Notes: generated by a model from the letters alone, not told the origin. DNA of 64,000 nucleotides from Pararhizobium_B sp963760965 (GCA_963760965.1 CAVXEW010000005.1:1-64000), one strand, 5' to 3'. Shown: positions 30,162-39,738, counted from the stretch's first letter. Program-made: numbers and translations.

Positions 30162-31184
30162 ATGGCCGTCGGCCCCGCTGAACCCGATCTCGCCGGAAGA
30201 CGCATCCTGCTGACCGGGGCGGCCGGCTTCATCGGCTTTCACCTGGCAGGTGCCCTCGCTGGCTCGGGCGCCGCCGTCCTCGGCATCGACAACCTGAACG
30301 ACTACTACGACGCCGGGCTGAAGCGCGCGCGGCTCGAGCGGCTCGAAGCCCTGCCGGGCTTCGCCTTCGAGCGGTTGGACGTCTGCGACCACGAGCGGCG
30401 TTTCCGGCCGCCTTCGGCAGCTTTCGCACCGGACTGCGTCATCCACCTCGCCGCACAGGCCGGCGTGCGCTATTCGCTGGAGAACCCGCGGGCCTATGTC
30501 GGCTCGAACGTCGACGGGTTCCTCGACGTCCTGGAGGCGTGCCGGGCCCACCCGGTCCGCCATCTGATCTACGCCTCGTCCAGCTCCGTCTACGGCACCA
30601 ACGCGAAGGTCCCTTCCAGCGAAGACGATCGCGTCGACCGGCCGGTCTCGCTCTATGCGGCGACCAAGCGGGCGGACGAACTGATGGCGCAGACCTATGC
30701 GCATCTCTTCGGCATCCGCGCTTCGGGCCTTCGGTTCTTCACGGTCTACGGCCCCTGGGGCCGGCCGGACATGGCCTATTACTCGTTCACGAAGGCGATC
30801 AACGAGGGCCGGGCGATCGACGTCTACAACAACGGACGGATGCGCAGGGACTTCACCTATATCGACGACGTCACCGAGGCGATCCGCCGCCTCGTCGACC
30901 GGCCACCCGGGGACGGAGGCGCGGCGCAGGGGGAAGCGCCGCACGTGCTTTACAACATCGGCAACCACACGCCCGTCGAGCTCGAACGCTTCATTTCCGC
31001 CATCGAGACCGCGCTCGGCCGGAAGGCGAAGCGCAACTATCTTCCGATGCAGCCGGGCGACGTTCCGGCGACCTATGCGGACGTCAGCCGGCTTGCGGCC
31101 GCAACCGGTTTTTCGCCGGATACGTCCATCGAGGACGGCCTGTCCCGGTTCGTCGCATGGTACCGGGAGTTCCACGGGGCATAG
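30162..31184 (+). CDS. lpsL: UDP-glucuronate 4-epimerase
   Basis: A 340-residue extended SDR with ATG 30162 and GGAG upstream. It carries GAAGFIGFHLA (NAD loop, about 19-29), NLNDYYDAGLKRARL (typical of the GAE/LpsL/Cap1J group), YASSSSVYG, YAATKRADELMAQ (catalytic Tyr/Lys) and RFFTVYGPWGRPDMA. The NDYY(D) motif and length support the glucuronate-specific type over GalE. It follows ugd in the same operon. The frame is clean. The product, UDP-galacturonate, feeds LPS core or capsule synthesis. Confidence 0.88.
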   Translation: MAVGPAEPDLAGRRILLTGAAGFIGFHLAGALAGSGAAVLGIDNLNDYYDAGLKRARLERLEALPGFAFERLDVCDHERRFRPPSAAFAPDCVIHLAAQAGVRYSLENPRAYVGSNVDGFLDVLEACRAHPVRHLIYASSSSVYGTNAKVPSSEDDRVDRPVSLYAATKRADELMAQTYAHLFGIRASGLRFFTVYGPWGRPDMAYYSFTKAINEGRAIDVYNNGRMRRDFTYIDDVTEAIRRLVDRPPGDGGAAQGEAPHVLYNIGNHTPVELERFISAIETALGRKAKRNYLPMQPGDVPATYADVSRLAAATGFSPDTSIEDGLSRFVAWYREFHGA

Positions 31185-31399
31185 AGGCGCCCTCCACCGG
31201 ACGCCGGCGCGGGGATCGCCACGCGGGACGCGGCTTGCCGCCGGTCTCGCCCATGGCGCCCGAAACTCCCGGGATTCCGGCGCCTTCCGTGGGGCGGAGA
31301 TCCGCCAGCGCGAGCCTGCGGCAGCCAAATCCGGTCGAATTCATCCCCGCCCGGCCCGGTGCGCCTAAGCTTCCGGCAGTCGAACCCGAGGAGCACGCA

Positions 31400-32722
31400 A
31401 TGGAAACGACGCCCCGACTGCAGCTTCCCTACATCCTGCCTTCGCAGGCCCAGAAGCACGTGACCCACAACGAGGCCCTGAGGCTCATCGACGGGCTGGT
31501 CCAGCCGGTGGTCGGCGCGCGCGGCCTCGCGGGACCGCCGGCTTCGCCGGCCGAGGGCGACACCTATGTGGCCGCGCCGGGCGCGACGGGAGAATGGGCG
31601 GGCCGCGACAACGCCATCGCCTGTTTCGCGGACGGCGCCTGGCACTTCCTTGCCCCGGCGACTGGCTGGCAGGCCTACGACGCCGGCGCCGGAGAGCGCA
31701 TCGTCTTCGACGGCACGGCCTGGGCGGCGGCCGATGCCGGCGGCGCACGGCTGGCGCGCTTCGGCGTCCACACCGAGGCGGATGCGACGGACCGGCTGGC
31801 GGTTTCGTCCCCGGCGAGCCTCTTCACCCACGAGGGCAGCGACCACCGGCTCAAGATCAACAAGGCGTCCGAGGGGGACACGGCCTCGCAACTCTTCCAG
31901 TCATCGAGTTCGGGCCGGGCCGAGCTCGGACTGACCGGCGACGACGACTTCCATCTCAAGGTGAGCGCGGACGGCAGCGGCTGGATCGAAGCACTCGTCG
32001 CCGCGCGCGACACAGGCGCCGTGAAGTTCCCGGGCGGCGTGGTCCACCCCGCGAGCGGCCGGCCGGTGGCGCAGCTCCTGCCCTGCCCGACCGTCGGCCA
32101 TATCTGGCAGATCGACGCAGCCCGTCCGGCGACGCCGCGCAGCTACACGCTCGCCTCGGCCGGCGGATCCGAGCTTACCCTCACCGAGGCCCGCGTGCCC
32201 GAGATCTTCACCGACGCCATGCGGAACGCGGCGATGGTGCGCATCTGGAACACCGGCAAATCGCCGGCGGAGCCCGCCTGGGTGACATGGAACGCCGGCG
32301 AAAGCCGGCTCTCGGTCAGCGACGCCGCCGACATCGCCGGCTGGTCGCCCGGCGACACGCTCCGCCTCGGCGATCCGAATCCGACCGGCACCAATACGCT
32401 CGGCATGGTGGCGATCGACATCAGCCCTTTCCTGCAGAGCGTCTTCGGCGCCGTCTTTCGCCAGAGGGGCGTGCTGCTTGCAAGCTGTGCAAGCGGCGCC
32501 AGCGGCGATACGCACGTCGACGGCTCGGGCGACGGGACCGCGGGATCCGAGACGGGGGCTGCCTCGGCGCCGGACGGGACAGTGCGTTGGGGCGAGCAGA
32601 CGCTGTTCACCGACCAGCCCTCGCCGGTCTCGAATTCGAACCTGGTGTTCGTCGGGGAAAGTCTGGGCCTGGGGCGCGAGCTGAACGCCGTCGAGATGCG
32701 CGTGCGCGGACTCTATGTCTGA
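31400..32722 (+). CDS. DUF2793 domain protein (phage/GTA-type)
   Basis: A 440-residue protein with ATG 31400 and GGAG site. The first 90 residues (LQLPYILPSQAQKHVTHNEA, then LAGPPASPAEGDTYVAAPGA) are a clear DUF2793 domain, found on alphaproteobacterial phage and gene-transfer-agent tail or fibre proteins and on isolated chromosomal genes. The middle contains a fibre-like stretch (HEGSDHRLKINKASEGD); the C-terminal part is not recognised. No other phage genes surround it: ugd/lpsL are upstream and rmlD converges downstream. Its role may be in surface structures or as an orphan phage remnant; the frame is intact. Confidence 0.75.
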   Translation: METTPRLQLPYILPSQAQKHVTHNEALRLIDGLVQPVVGARGLAGPPASPAEGDTYVAAPGATGEWAGRDNAIACFADGAWHFLAPATGWQAYDAGAGERIVFDGTAWAAADAGGARLARFGVHTEADATDRLAVSSPASLFTHEGSDHRLKINKASEGDTASQLFQSSSSGRAELGLTGDDDFHLKVSADGSGWIEALVAARDTGAVKFPGGVVHPASGRPVAQLLPCPTVGHIWQIDAARPATPRSYTLASAGGSELTLTEARVPEIFTDAMRNAAMVRIWNTGKSPAEPAWVTWNAGESRLSVSDAADIAGWSPGDTLRLGDPNPTGTNTLGMVAIDISPFLQSVFGAVFRQRGVLLASCASGASGDTHVDGSGDGTAGSETGAASAPDGTVRWGEQTLFTDQPSPVSNSNLVFVGESLGLGRELNAVEMRVRGLYV

Positions 32723-32790
32723 GGCACGGCCCTCGGTCCGGCGTTCGGCGCACGACTTCCCCGGCGCTCGAAGCGGCTCCCCGAGCCCGC

Positions 32791-33684
32791 TCAGTCCGCC
32801 GTCCCGCCCAGCAGGCGACGGACGGTCTCGTCCGTCGAATTCCGCCAGTCCGGCGCGCGCCAGCCGAAGAGCCGGTGCAGCCGGTCCGTCGACAGGCGGG
32901 AATTCAGCGGGCGGCGGGCCCTCGTGGGGTAGTCCGCAGTCGCGATGTCGCGCACTGCGGCCTGCGGGCCGCCGAAGCGGGCGCTGGCGTCGAAGACGTG
33001 GCGCGCGAAACCAGCCCAGTTCGTCGTCCCCGACCCTGCGAGATGGCAGACGCCCGGGTGCGCGGCATCGCCGTCCAGCCGGAGCCTGGGCGCGAGATGC
33101 AGGATCGCGTCGGCGATATCGAGCGCGGATGTGGGGTTTCCCCACTGGTCAGCGACCACGGCGACCTCGTCGCGCTCGCGCGCCAGCCTGAGCATCGTCC
33201 TGACGAAATTGCCGCCGAAGGGGCTGTAGACCCAGGCCGTGCGCAGGATCAGGTGGCGGGGGTTGGCGGCGGCAACGCGGCGCTCGCCCTCCAGCTTCGT
33301 CATGCCGTAGACGCATTGCGGCGCCGGCAGATCGTCCTCGGTCCAGGGCCTGTCGCCGGAGCCGGAGAACACGTAGTCGGTCGACAGGTGGATGACGGGC
33401 AGGCGGCGCGCTGCCGCGGCGCGCGCCACGGCCTCGGCGCCCGCGGCGTTGACGGCCATCGCCAGGTCCGGCTCGTCCTCGGCCCGGTCCACCGCAGTAT
33501 AGGCGGCGGCAGAGACGATTACGTCGCATTCAGCGCTGTCGAGCGCGCGTGCCACGGTTTCCGGGTCTGCGAGATCGAGCTGCGGCCGGCCGAGCGCGAT
33601 TATTTCCGCATCGCCCCTTGCGGCGGCGCGCTCGATGAGGCTGGTGACGACCTGGCCCTTCGTTCCGGTGACCAGCAGCTTCAT
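32791..33684 (-). CDS. rfbD: dTDP-4-dehydrorhamnose reductase
   Basis: A 297-residue protein, last step of dTDP-L-rhamnose synthesis. NAD(P) loop TGTKGQV (about 6-12), AAYTAVDRAEDEP, STDYVFSG and catalytic YGMTKLEGE (about 129-137) are typical RmlD features. ATG 33684 overlaps the rmlB stop by four bases (ATGA). It is last in the rmlACBD operon. The frame is clean. Confidence 0.93.
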   Translation of the reverse strand: MKLLVTGTKGQVVTSLIERAAARGDAEIIALGRPQLDLADPETVARALDSAECDVIVSAAAYTAVDRAEDEPDLAMAVNAAGAEAVARAAAARRLPVIHLSTDYVFSGSGDRPWTEDDLPAPQCVYGMTKLEGERRVAAANPRHLILRTAWVYSPFGGNFVRTMLRLARERDEVAVVADQWGNPTSALDIADAILHLAPRLRLDGDAAHPGVCHLAGSGTTNWAGFARHVFDASARFGGPQAAVRDIATADYPTRARRPLNSRLSTDRLHRLFGWRAPDWRNSTDETVRRLLGGTAD

Positions 33685-34751
33685 GCCGGGACGTGCTCTC
33701 CGGTGCCGAGCCTGTCGCCGGCATAATTGCCCTCGCGGATCGGGCGCCACCACCACTCGTTGTCGAGGTACCAGTCGATCGTCCGGGCGATACCGGAGGC
33801 GAAGCTTTCCTGCGGCTCCCAGCCGAGTTCCCTGCGGATCTTCCCCGGGTCGATGGCGTAGCGGCGGTCGTGGCCGGGTCGATCGGCCACAAAGGCGATG
33901 AGCTCCGCGTGGCTCCTGCCGCCGGGCCGCGGGCGTTTCCGGTCGAGAATGCCGCAGATCGTCTCGACCACCTCCAGGTTGGTGCGTTCCGAAAGGCCGC
34001 CGACATTGTAGCTCTCGCCCGGCACGCCCTTCGTGACGACGTCCCTCAGGGCGCGCGCATGATCCTCGACGTAGAGCCAGTCGCGCACGTTCGCACCCCT
34101 GCCGTAGACCGGAAGCTCCTTCCCGGCCAGGGCATTGAGGATCGTCAGCGGGATCAGCTTCTCGGGAAAATGGAACGGCCCGTAGTTGTTGGAGCAGTTG
34201 GAAAGCACGACCGGCAGGCCGTAGGTATGATGCCAGGCGCGCACGAGATGGTCGGAGGCGGCCTTCGAGGCGGAATAGGGCGAGGACGGTGCGTAGGGCG
34301 TTGCCTCGGTGAAGACGCCCTCGTCGAAAGGCAGGTCGCCGAAGACCTCGTCGGTGGAGACGTGGTGGAAACGGAAGGCCTCGCGACGCCCGGCCGGCAT
34401 GTCGCGCCAGTACCCGAGGGCGGCGTCGAGCAGGCGGTAGGTGCCGACGATGTTGGTGTCGATGAAGGCCGACGGGCCGTCGATCGAGCGGTCGACATGG
34501 CTTTCCGCGGCAAGGTGCATGACGGCGTCGATCTCCGCCTCGCGCATGACCTCGAGCATGCGCTGCCCGTCGCAGATGTCGGCCTTGACGAAGCGGTAGT
34601 TCGGCCGGTCCTCTATCGACCTCAGGGAGGCGAGATTGCCGGCATAGGTCAGCTTGTCGACATTGACGACCTCGAAGGCCCCGTCGGCGGCCAGCAGCCG
34701 GCACACCGCGGAGCCGATGAAACCCGCTCCGCCCGTCACCAGAACCTTCAT
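33681..34751 (-). CDS. rfbB: dTDP-glucose 4,6-dehydratase
   Basis: A 356-residue enzyme converting dTDP-glucose to the 4-keto-6-deoxy sugar. It has TGGAGFIGSAVC (about 6-17), DKLTYAGNLASL, HLAAESHVDRSI, catalytic STDEVFGDL and YSASKAASDH, and NCSNNYGPFHFPEKLIP. ATG 34751 overlaps the rmlC stop by four bases. Length is normal and the frame clean. Third gene of rmlACBD. Confidence 0.95.
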   Translation of the reverse strand: MKVLVTGGAGFIGSAVCRLLAADGAFEVVNVDKLTYAGNLASLRSIEDRPNYRFVKADICDGQRMLEVMREAEIDAVMHLAAESHVDRSIDGPSAFIDTNIVGTYRLLDAALGYWRDMPAGRREAFRFHHVSTDEVFGDLPFDEGVFTEATPYAPSSPYSASKAASDHLVRAWHHTYGLPVVLSNCSNNYGPFHFPEKLIPLTILNALAGKELPVYGRGANVRDWLYVEDHARALRDVVTKGVPGESYNVGGLSERTNLEVVETICGILDRKRPRPGGRSHAELIAFVADRPGHDRRYAIDPGKIRRELGWEPQESFASGIARTIDWYLDNEWWWRPIREGNYAGDRLGTGEHVPA

Positions 34752-35323
34752 TTCGCGTTCTCCCAGCCTGCACCGAAGATTTCCGCGTCGGCCAGGCGCG
34801 GCGCCGCCCGATCCTTCTGCGACAGCTGCAGCGCGTCCGCGGGAAACGGCCAGTCCACCGCGATTTCGGGGTCGTCGAAGCGGATCGCGCGGTCGTGCGC
34901 GGGCGAATAGGTGTCCGTCACCTTGTAGATCACCTCGGTATCCGGAACGAGCGTGACGAAGCCGTGGGCGAAGCCCTTCGGCACGAGGATCTGGTTCCAG
35001 CGGCCGGCGCTCACCTCGAGCGAGATCCACTTGCCGAAGGTCGGCGAGCCGTGCCGGATGTCGACGGCGACGTCGAGGACGGCGCCGCGCACCACGCGGA
35101 CGAGCTTGTCCTGGGCCTTCGGCGGCAGCTGGTAGTGCAGCCCGCGCAGCACGCCCTTCGCAGCGGACAGGGAATGGTTGTCCTGGACGAATTCGAGGTC
35201 GATGCCGGCCTCCGCCAGGGTGTCGCGGTTGTAGGTCTCGGAGAAGAAACCGCGCTCGTCGCCGTGCTTCTCCGGGACGATCTCGAACACGCCCCCGAGG
35301 CCGAGCGGGCGGACCTCCACCAT
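34748..35323 (-). CDS. rfbC: dTDP-4-dehydrorhamnose 3,5-epimerase
   Basis: A 191-residue cupin epimerase. ATG 35323 shares one base with the rmlA stop. Conserved motifs are DERGFFSETYN (about 22-32), VLRGLHYQLPP (with the catalytic His), VDIRHGSPTFGKW and VPKGFAHGFVTL. Normal length, clean frame, second gene of the rhamnose operon. Confidence 0.95.
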   Translation of the reverse strand: MVEVRPLGLGGVFEIVPEKHGDERGFFSETYNRDTLAEAGIDLEFVQDNHSLSAAKGVLRGLHYQLPPKAQDKLVRVVRGAVLDVAVDIRHGSPTFGKWISLEVSAGRWNQILVPKGFAHGFVTLVPDTEVIYKVTDTYSPAHDRAIRFDDPEIAVDWPFPADALQLSQKDRAAPRLADAEIFGAGWENAK

Positions 35324-36198
35324 TACGCCAGCTCCTTCACGCGGCGTCGCAGGTAGTGGCCGTAGGCCGTCTTGCCGAACATCTCCGCCCGCTGGAGCAC
35401 CTTCTCGCCGTCGAGCCAGCCCATCAGCAGCGCGATCTCCTCCGGGCAGGCGATCTTGATGCCCTGGCGATGCTCGATCGTCCTGACGAAGGATCCCGCC
35501 TCGTGAAGGGAATCGTGCGTGCCGGTATCGAGCCAGGCATAGCCGCGGCCGAGCTGCTGCACCCGAAGCGCGCCGCGCGACAGGTAGGCATTGTTGACAT
35601 CGGTGATCTCGAGCTCGCCGCGCGCCGACGGACGCACGGAGGCGGCGATGTCGACCACGTCGTTGTCGTAGAAATAGAGGCCGGTCACCGCCCAGTTCGA
35701 CTTCGGCTTCGCCGGCTTTTCCTCGATCAGGGTGGCCTTGCCCGTCCCGGCGTCGAAACTGACGACGCCGTATCGCTCCGGGTCGTCGACATGGTAGGCG
35801 AAGACCGTCGCGCCTTCCTCGCGCGCGGCGGCGCCCTGGCAGACGCGGGAGAGTCCGTCGCCGTAGAAGATGTTGTCGCCGAGGATCATGGCGACCGGGT
35901 CGGAACCGATGAAGTCGCGCCCGATGATGAAGGCCTCGGCCAGCCCGCGCGGCTCCGCCTGCTCGGCATAGGCGATGTTAAGGCCGAATTCGCTGCCGTC
36001 GCCGAGCAGCGTCCGGAAGAGGCCGATGTCGCGCGGCGTGGAAATCAGGAGGATGTCCCGTATCCCCGAGAGCATGAGTACGCTCAGCGGATAGTAGACG
36101 AGCGGCTTGTCGTAGACCGGAAGGATCTGCTTGGACACGGCGAGCGTTGCCGGATAGAGACGGGACCCGCTGCCACCTGCCAGAAGTATGCCTTTCAC
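35323..36198 (-). CDS. rfbA: glucose-1-phosphate thymidylyltransferase
   Basis: A 291-residue first enzyme of dTDP-rhamnose synthesis. The start is GTG 36198 (VKGILLAGG), preceded by AGGTGG at good spacing; the frame is open further up but without family similarity. The nucleotidyltransferase motif LAGGSGSRLYP, then SKQILPVYDKPLVYYPLS, GDNIFYG, and EEKPAKPKSNWAVTGLYFY are present. It heads rmlACBD, with a likely promoter about 190 bases upstream. Confidence 0.93.
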   Translation of the reverse strand: MKGILLAGGSGSRLYPATLAVSKQILPVYDKPLVYYPLSVLMLSGIRDILLISTPRDIGLFRTLLGDGSEFGLNIAYAEQAEPRGLAEAFIIGRDFIGSDPVAMILGDNIFYGDGLSRVCQGAAAREEGATVFAYHVDDPERYGVVSFDAGTGKATLIEEKPAKPKSNWAVTGLYFYDNDVVDIAASVRPSARGELEITDVNNAYLSRGALRVQQLGRGYAWLDTGTHDSLHEAGSFVRTIEHRQGIKIACPEEIALLMGWLDGEKVLQRAEMFGKTAYGHYLRRRVKELA

Positions 36199-36386
36199 GT
36201 GCGCCACCTGTGCTTGTCCATCGGCCCCGGGGCGAGGAACGGCGAGCGGATCGCGTGGCGAGCCCGCCGGCTGCCGGCGGCGCGGACCGACCGGCGGAGC
36301 GCGGCATACCCTCTTGCGTCGCCCTCCCGGCGCGTCGCCGCCCGTCCAGTCTTCCCGCGGAACGCTGTTCCCCGTTCGATGTGAAA

Positions 36387-36415
36387 CTATCACAGAGTCC
36401 GACCGAGTGATGCAA
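36387..36415 (-). promoter_or_regulatory. possible sigma-70 promoter for rmlACBD
   Basis: Read on the minus strand, TTGCAT (36415-36410), 17 bases, then TGATAG (36392-36387) lie about 190 bases upstream of the rmlA start in a less GC-rich stretch. The cysNC gene ends upstream at 36478, so this gap is where a separate rml promoter would be expected. Confidence 0.4.
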
Positions 36416-36477
36416 CACTTGATCGTTAGCAGAGGCATCGAAGGACGTATGGCATCGCCACTCCGGCTGGCGCGGCG

Positions 36478-38370
36478 TCAGAAGAACCCCCGTTCGCGCA
36501 GCCAGCCCTCCACCATCTCGGCGAGGGCCTCGGGCGCGCTTCCGGCGGTCGACAGGCGAATCTCCGGGTGCCCGGGCTCCTCGTAGGGGGAATCGAGCCC
36601 GGTGAAGTTCGCGATCTCGCCGGCCAGGGCCTTCGCGTAAAGGCCCTTCGGATCGCGGCGGATGCATTCCTCCAGGGAAGTGTCGACGTGGATCTCGACG
36701 AACTCGCCGTCGGGCATGAGCTCGCGGGCCATCTTCCGCTCCGCCGCAAAGGGAGAGATGAAGGAAACGAGGACGATGAGACCCGCGTCGGCCATCAGGC
36801 GCGCCACCTCCGCGACCCGCCGGATGTTCTCGATCCTGTCGGCCTCGGTGAAGCCGAGGTCCCTGTTGAGGCCATGGCGCACGTTGTCGCCGTCGAGCAC
36901 ATAGGTGTGGCGCCCGCCGGCATTGAGCTTCTTTTCGAGAAGGTTGGCGATGGTCGACTTGCCCGAGCCGGAAAGGCCGGTGAACCAGACCACGCACGGC
37001 CTCTGGTTCTTCAGGGCGGCGCGCGCCTTGCGATCGACGTCGAGCGCCTGCCAGCGGATATTGGCCGAGCGGCGCAGCGCATAGACGAACATGCCCGCTC
37101 CCGCGGTCGAATTCGTCATCCGGTCGATCAGCACGAAGCCGCCGGTCGCCCGGTTCTGCTCGTAGGGGTCGAAGGCGATCCTGTGCTGCGCTGAAAGATT
37201 GCAGACGCCGATCTCGTTCATGGCAAGCGACTTCGCTGCCTCGCGCCCGGACGTCTCGACGTCGATGCGGTACTTGAGCTCGGTGACCGTGACGTTGACC
37301 TCGTCGCATTCGGTGCGCAGCACATAGGAGCGGCCGGGCAGCAGGTCCTGCTCGTCGAACCAGACGATGTCGGCCATGAACTGGTCGGCGAGCTCCGGCG
37401 GCTCGTCGGGGGCCGAAAGCATGCTGCCGCGGGAGACGTCGATTTCCCTGTCGAGGACGAGCGTGACCGCCTCTCCCTCCGACGCCGTGCCGCCGTCGCC
37501 GGACGCCCGCAGAACGGACTTCACCTTCGCCGTCCTTCCGGACTGCGCGACGCGGACGGTCTCCCCTTCGGATATGGTTCCGCCGGCGATCGTCCCGCAG
37601 AAGCCGCGGAAACCGTCGTTCGGCCGGTTGACGTACTGCACAGGCAGCCGGAACGGGCGGGAGCCCGGTTCGCGTGCGACGTCCACCTCCTCCAGATGCC
37701 CGAGCAGGCAGGGCCCCTCGTACCAGGGCGTCTTCGGCGAGGTACGGGCGACATTGTCCCCGAAACGGGCAGACAGCGGGATCGCGGTCACCGAACGAAA
37801 GCCCTTCTCCTGCGCGAAGCCGGCGAATTCGTCGCGGATCTCCTCGAAGCGGGTACGGTCGTAGCCGACCAGGTCGATCTTGTTGACCGCCAGAACGACA
37901 TGGCGGATGCCGAGCAGCGACACGATGTTGGCGTGGCGGCGGGTCTGGGTGACGACGCCGTGGCGTGCGTCGACCAGCAGCACGGCGAGGTCGGCGGTCG
38001 AGGCGCCGCTCGCCATGTTGCGCGTGTACTGCTCGTGCCCCGGCGTGTCGGCGACGATGAAGCGCCGCCGCGGCGTGGCGAAGAAGCGGTATGCGACGTC
38101 GATGGTGATGCCCTGCTCGCGCTCGGCCTGCAGGCCGTCGAGCAACATCGCGAAGTCGAGGTTCGCATCCGCGCCGTCCTGGCCGCCCCCGCCGCGCCGG
38201 AGCTGCGCCAGCTGGTCGTCGAAGACAAGCCTGGAATCATAAAGGAGACGCCCGATCAGGGTCGACTTGCCGTCGTCGACCGAGCCGCATGTCAGGAACC
38301 GCAGCAGCGACTTCGCGGCGCCGCCGGCGCCCGGAAGAACCGCGTCCGCCGCGGCGACGTCTCGCTCCAT
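36478..38370 (-). CDS. cysNC: bifunctional sulfate adenylyltransferase subunit 1 / APS kinase
   Basis: A 630-residue NodQ/CysNC-type enzyme that makes APS and then PAPS. ATG 38370 overlaps the cysD stop in ATGA. GTPase motifs: CGSVDDGKSTLIGR (about 29-42), ADTPGHEQYTRNMA, NKIDL. After the beta-barrels, the C-terminal APS kinase (about 445-630) has FTGLSGSGKST and LDGDNVRHGLNRDLGF. The frame is clean. PAPS is the donor for sulfotransferases; an APS reductase pathway (cysH) does not need it, so this copy points to sulfated surface sugars. No sulfotransferase is in the window. It differs clearly from cysN copy 1. Confidence 0.93.
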   Translation of the reverse strand: MERDVAAADAVLPGAGGAAKSLLRFLTCGSVDDGKSTLIGRLLYDSRLVFDDQLAQLRRGGGGQDGADANLDFAMLLDGLQAEREQGITIDVAYRFFATPRRRFIVADTPGHEQYTRNMASGASTADLAVLLVDARHGVVTQTRRHANIVSLLGIRHVVLAVNKIDLVGYDRTRFEEIRDEFAGFAQEKGFRSVTAIPLSARFGDNVARTSPKTPWYEGPCLLGHLEEVDVAREPGSRPFRLPVQYVNRPNDGFRGFCGTIAGGTISEGETVRVAQSGRTAKVKSVLRASGDGGTASEGEAVTLVLDREIDVSRGSMLSAPDEPPELADQFMADIVWFDEQDLLPGRSYVLRTECDEVNVTVTELKYRIDVETSGREAAKSLAMNEIGVCNLSAQHRIAFDPYEQNRATGGFVLIDRMTNSTAGAGMFVYALRRSANIRWQALDVDRKARAALKNQRPCVVWFTGLSGSGKSTIANLLEKKLNAGGRHTYVLDGDNVRHGLNRDLGFTEADRIENIRRVAEVARLMADAGLIVLVSFISPFAAERKMARELMPDGEFVEIHVDTSLEECIRRDPKGLYAKALAGEIANFTGLDSPYEEPGHPEIRLSTAGSAPEALAEMVEGWLRERGFF

Positions 38371-39266
38371 CAGAAGTATCCTTCCCGCTTCTTCTTCTCC
38401 ATCGAGGCGCTTTCGTCGTGGTCGATGGCACGCCCCTGGCGCTCCGAGGTGCGAGCGTCCGCCATCTCGGCGACGATCGCCCGGAGGGTCGCGGCCTCCA
38501 ACTCGATGGCTCCGGTCAGCGGGTAGCAACCGAGCGTGCGGAAGCGCACGGTCAGGGTTTCGGGGACCTCTCCCGGCCTGAGCTTCAGCCGGTCGTCGTC
38601 GAGCATGACCAGCATGCCGTCGCGTCTGACGACCGTCCGGGGGCTGGCGAAATAAAGCGGCACGACCGGGATTTCCTCCGCCTCGATGTACTGCCAGATA
38701 TCGAGCTCGGTCCAGTTGGAGAGCGGGAAGGCGCGGATCGATTCGCCGGGAGCGATGCGGCCGTTGAGGATCTTCCACATTTCCGGCCTCTGGTTCTTCG
38801 GGTCCCAGCCCTGCTGCCGGTTGCGGAAGGAGAATATCCGCTCCTTCGACCGGGACTTCTCCTCGTCCCGCCTCGCTCCGCCGATGGCGGCGTCGAAGCC
38901 GTGCTTCCTCAGTGCCTGGCGCAGGCTTTCCGTCTTCATGACATGGGTGTGGGTGGCGGCGCCGTGATCGATCGGATTGATGTTGCGCCGCACCCCGTCC
39001 TCGTTGACGTGCACGATCATCTCTATTCCCGGAAGACGGGCGACCGCATCGCGAAAGGCGATCATTTCCCTGAATTTCCAGGTGGTGTCGACGTGAAGCA
39101 GCGGGAAGGGCAGCGGCGCCGGCCCGAAGGCCTTCCGCGCCAGATGGAGCAGGACGGACGAATCCTTGCCGATGGAATAAAGCATCACCGGCGCCGAAAA
39201 GGTCGCCGCAACCTCCCGGATGATGTGGATCGCCTCAGCCTCAAGGGACCGGAGATGGCTCAGCAT
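38370..39266 (-). CDS. cysD: sulfate adenylyltransferase small subunit (copy 2)
   Basis: A 298-residue partner of CysNC. ATG 39266 (MLSHLRSLEAEAIH) is chosen by family length; the longer open frame upstream lacks similarity. It shows LYSIGKDSSVLLHLARKAF, LHVDTTWKFREMIAFRD, IGGARRDEEKSRSKERIFS and the C-terminal MEKKKREGYF. The frame is intact, unlike copy 1 at 26 kb, and the sequences are clearly paralogous rather than a recent duplicate. It is NodP-like and translationally coupled to cysNC. Confidence 0.93.
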   Translation of the reverse strand: MLSHLRSLEAEAIHIIREVAATFSAPVMLYSIGKDSSVLLHLARKAFGPAPLPFPLLHVDTTWKFREMIAFRDAVARLPGIEMIVHVNEDGVRRNINPIDHGAATHTHVMKTESLRQALRKHGFDAAIGGARRDEEKSRSKERIFSFRNRQQGWDPKNQRPEMWKILNGRIAPGESIRAFPLSNWTELDIWQYIEAEEIPVVPLYFASPRTVVRRDGMLVMLDDDRLKLRPGEVPETLTVRFRTLGCYPLTGAIELEAATLRAIVAEMADARTSERQGRAIDHDESASMEKKKREGYF

Positions 39267-39738
39267 GTCCTTACTCGACCTGGTTCGACCGGTGTTCCGG
39301 CCTTCCGCGGCCGTGGCGGAAGCCGGGCGAAGGGTTTCTTCTGCCGCCAGCCGGCCGACGCGCCGGAAATCTTTCCCGGGCTTCCGCGAGGCAGGCGCAG
39401 ACATGGCTGGCATACACCGATCGCGCCCGGTTGGCGACCGCGTTTGCGACGGCCGCCGCAAAACCGCCGGATGGTGGGGCAAACCGATGCGGCATCGCCG
39501 GGCGCGGGCCGGCGCCCCTTCTTGTCGAAGGCCAGGGAGGCGCATGCGCAAGCAGACCGCAGGACCGGGCGAGGATACCGATTGTCGACTCCGATTTCCT
39601 CCATGTGATAAAGATTGGCGGCTGGGTAGCGCGCGACTCCCCAAGCAACCGCCATATCCGTCGGCGACGACCCCGGAACGGCGCCTGTACCAGAGATGCG
39701 GGAGCCGAACCGGCAGGAATCATGGGTGATTTCAAGCC
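39267..39738. other. upstream region of cysD-cysNC, no intact gene
   Basis: About 470 bases between cysD copy 2 and the decayed sugar transferase. No credible intact ORF is visible. A plus-strand stretch near 39580-39620 reads IVDSDFLHVIKIGGW, which might be a fossil of the segment preceding the transferase domain, but this is weak. Confidence 0.35.

Noticed and set aside
17870..31184. A block of true pseudogenes
   Set aside because: Catalytic motifs are intact on both sides of each shift and nearly all genes of different pathways are hit equally, which fits sequence error better than selective decay; this cannot be proven from the sequence alone.
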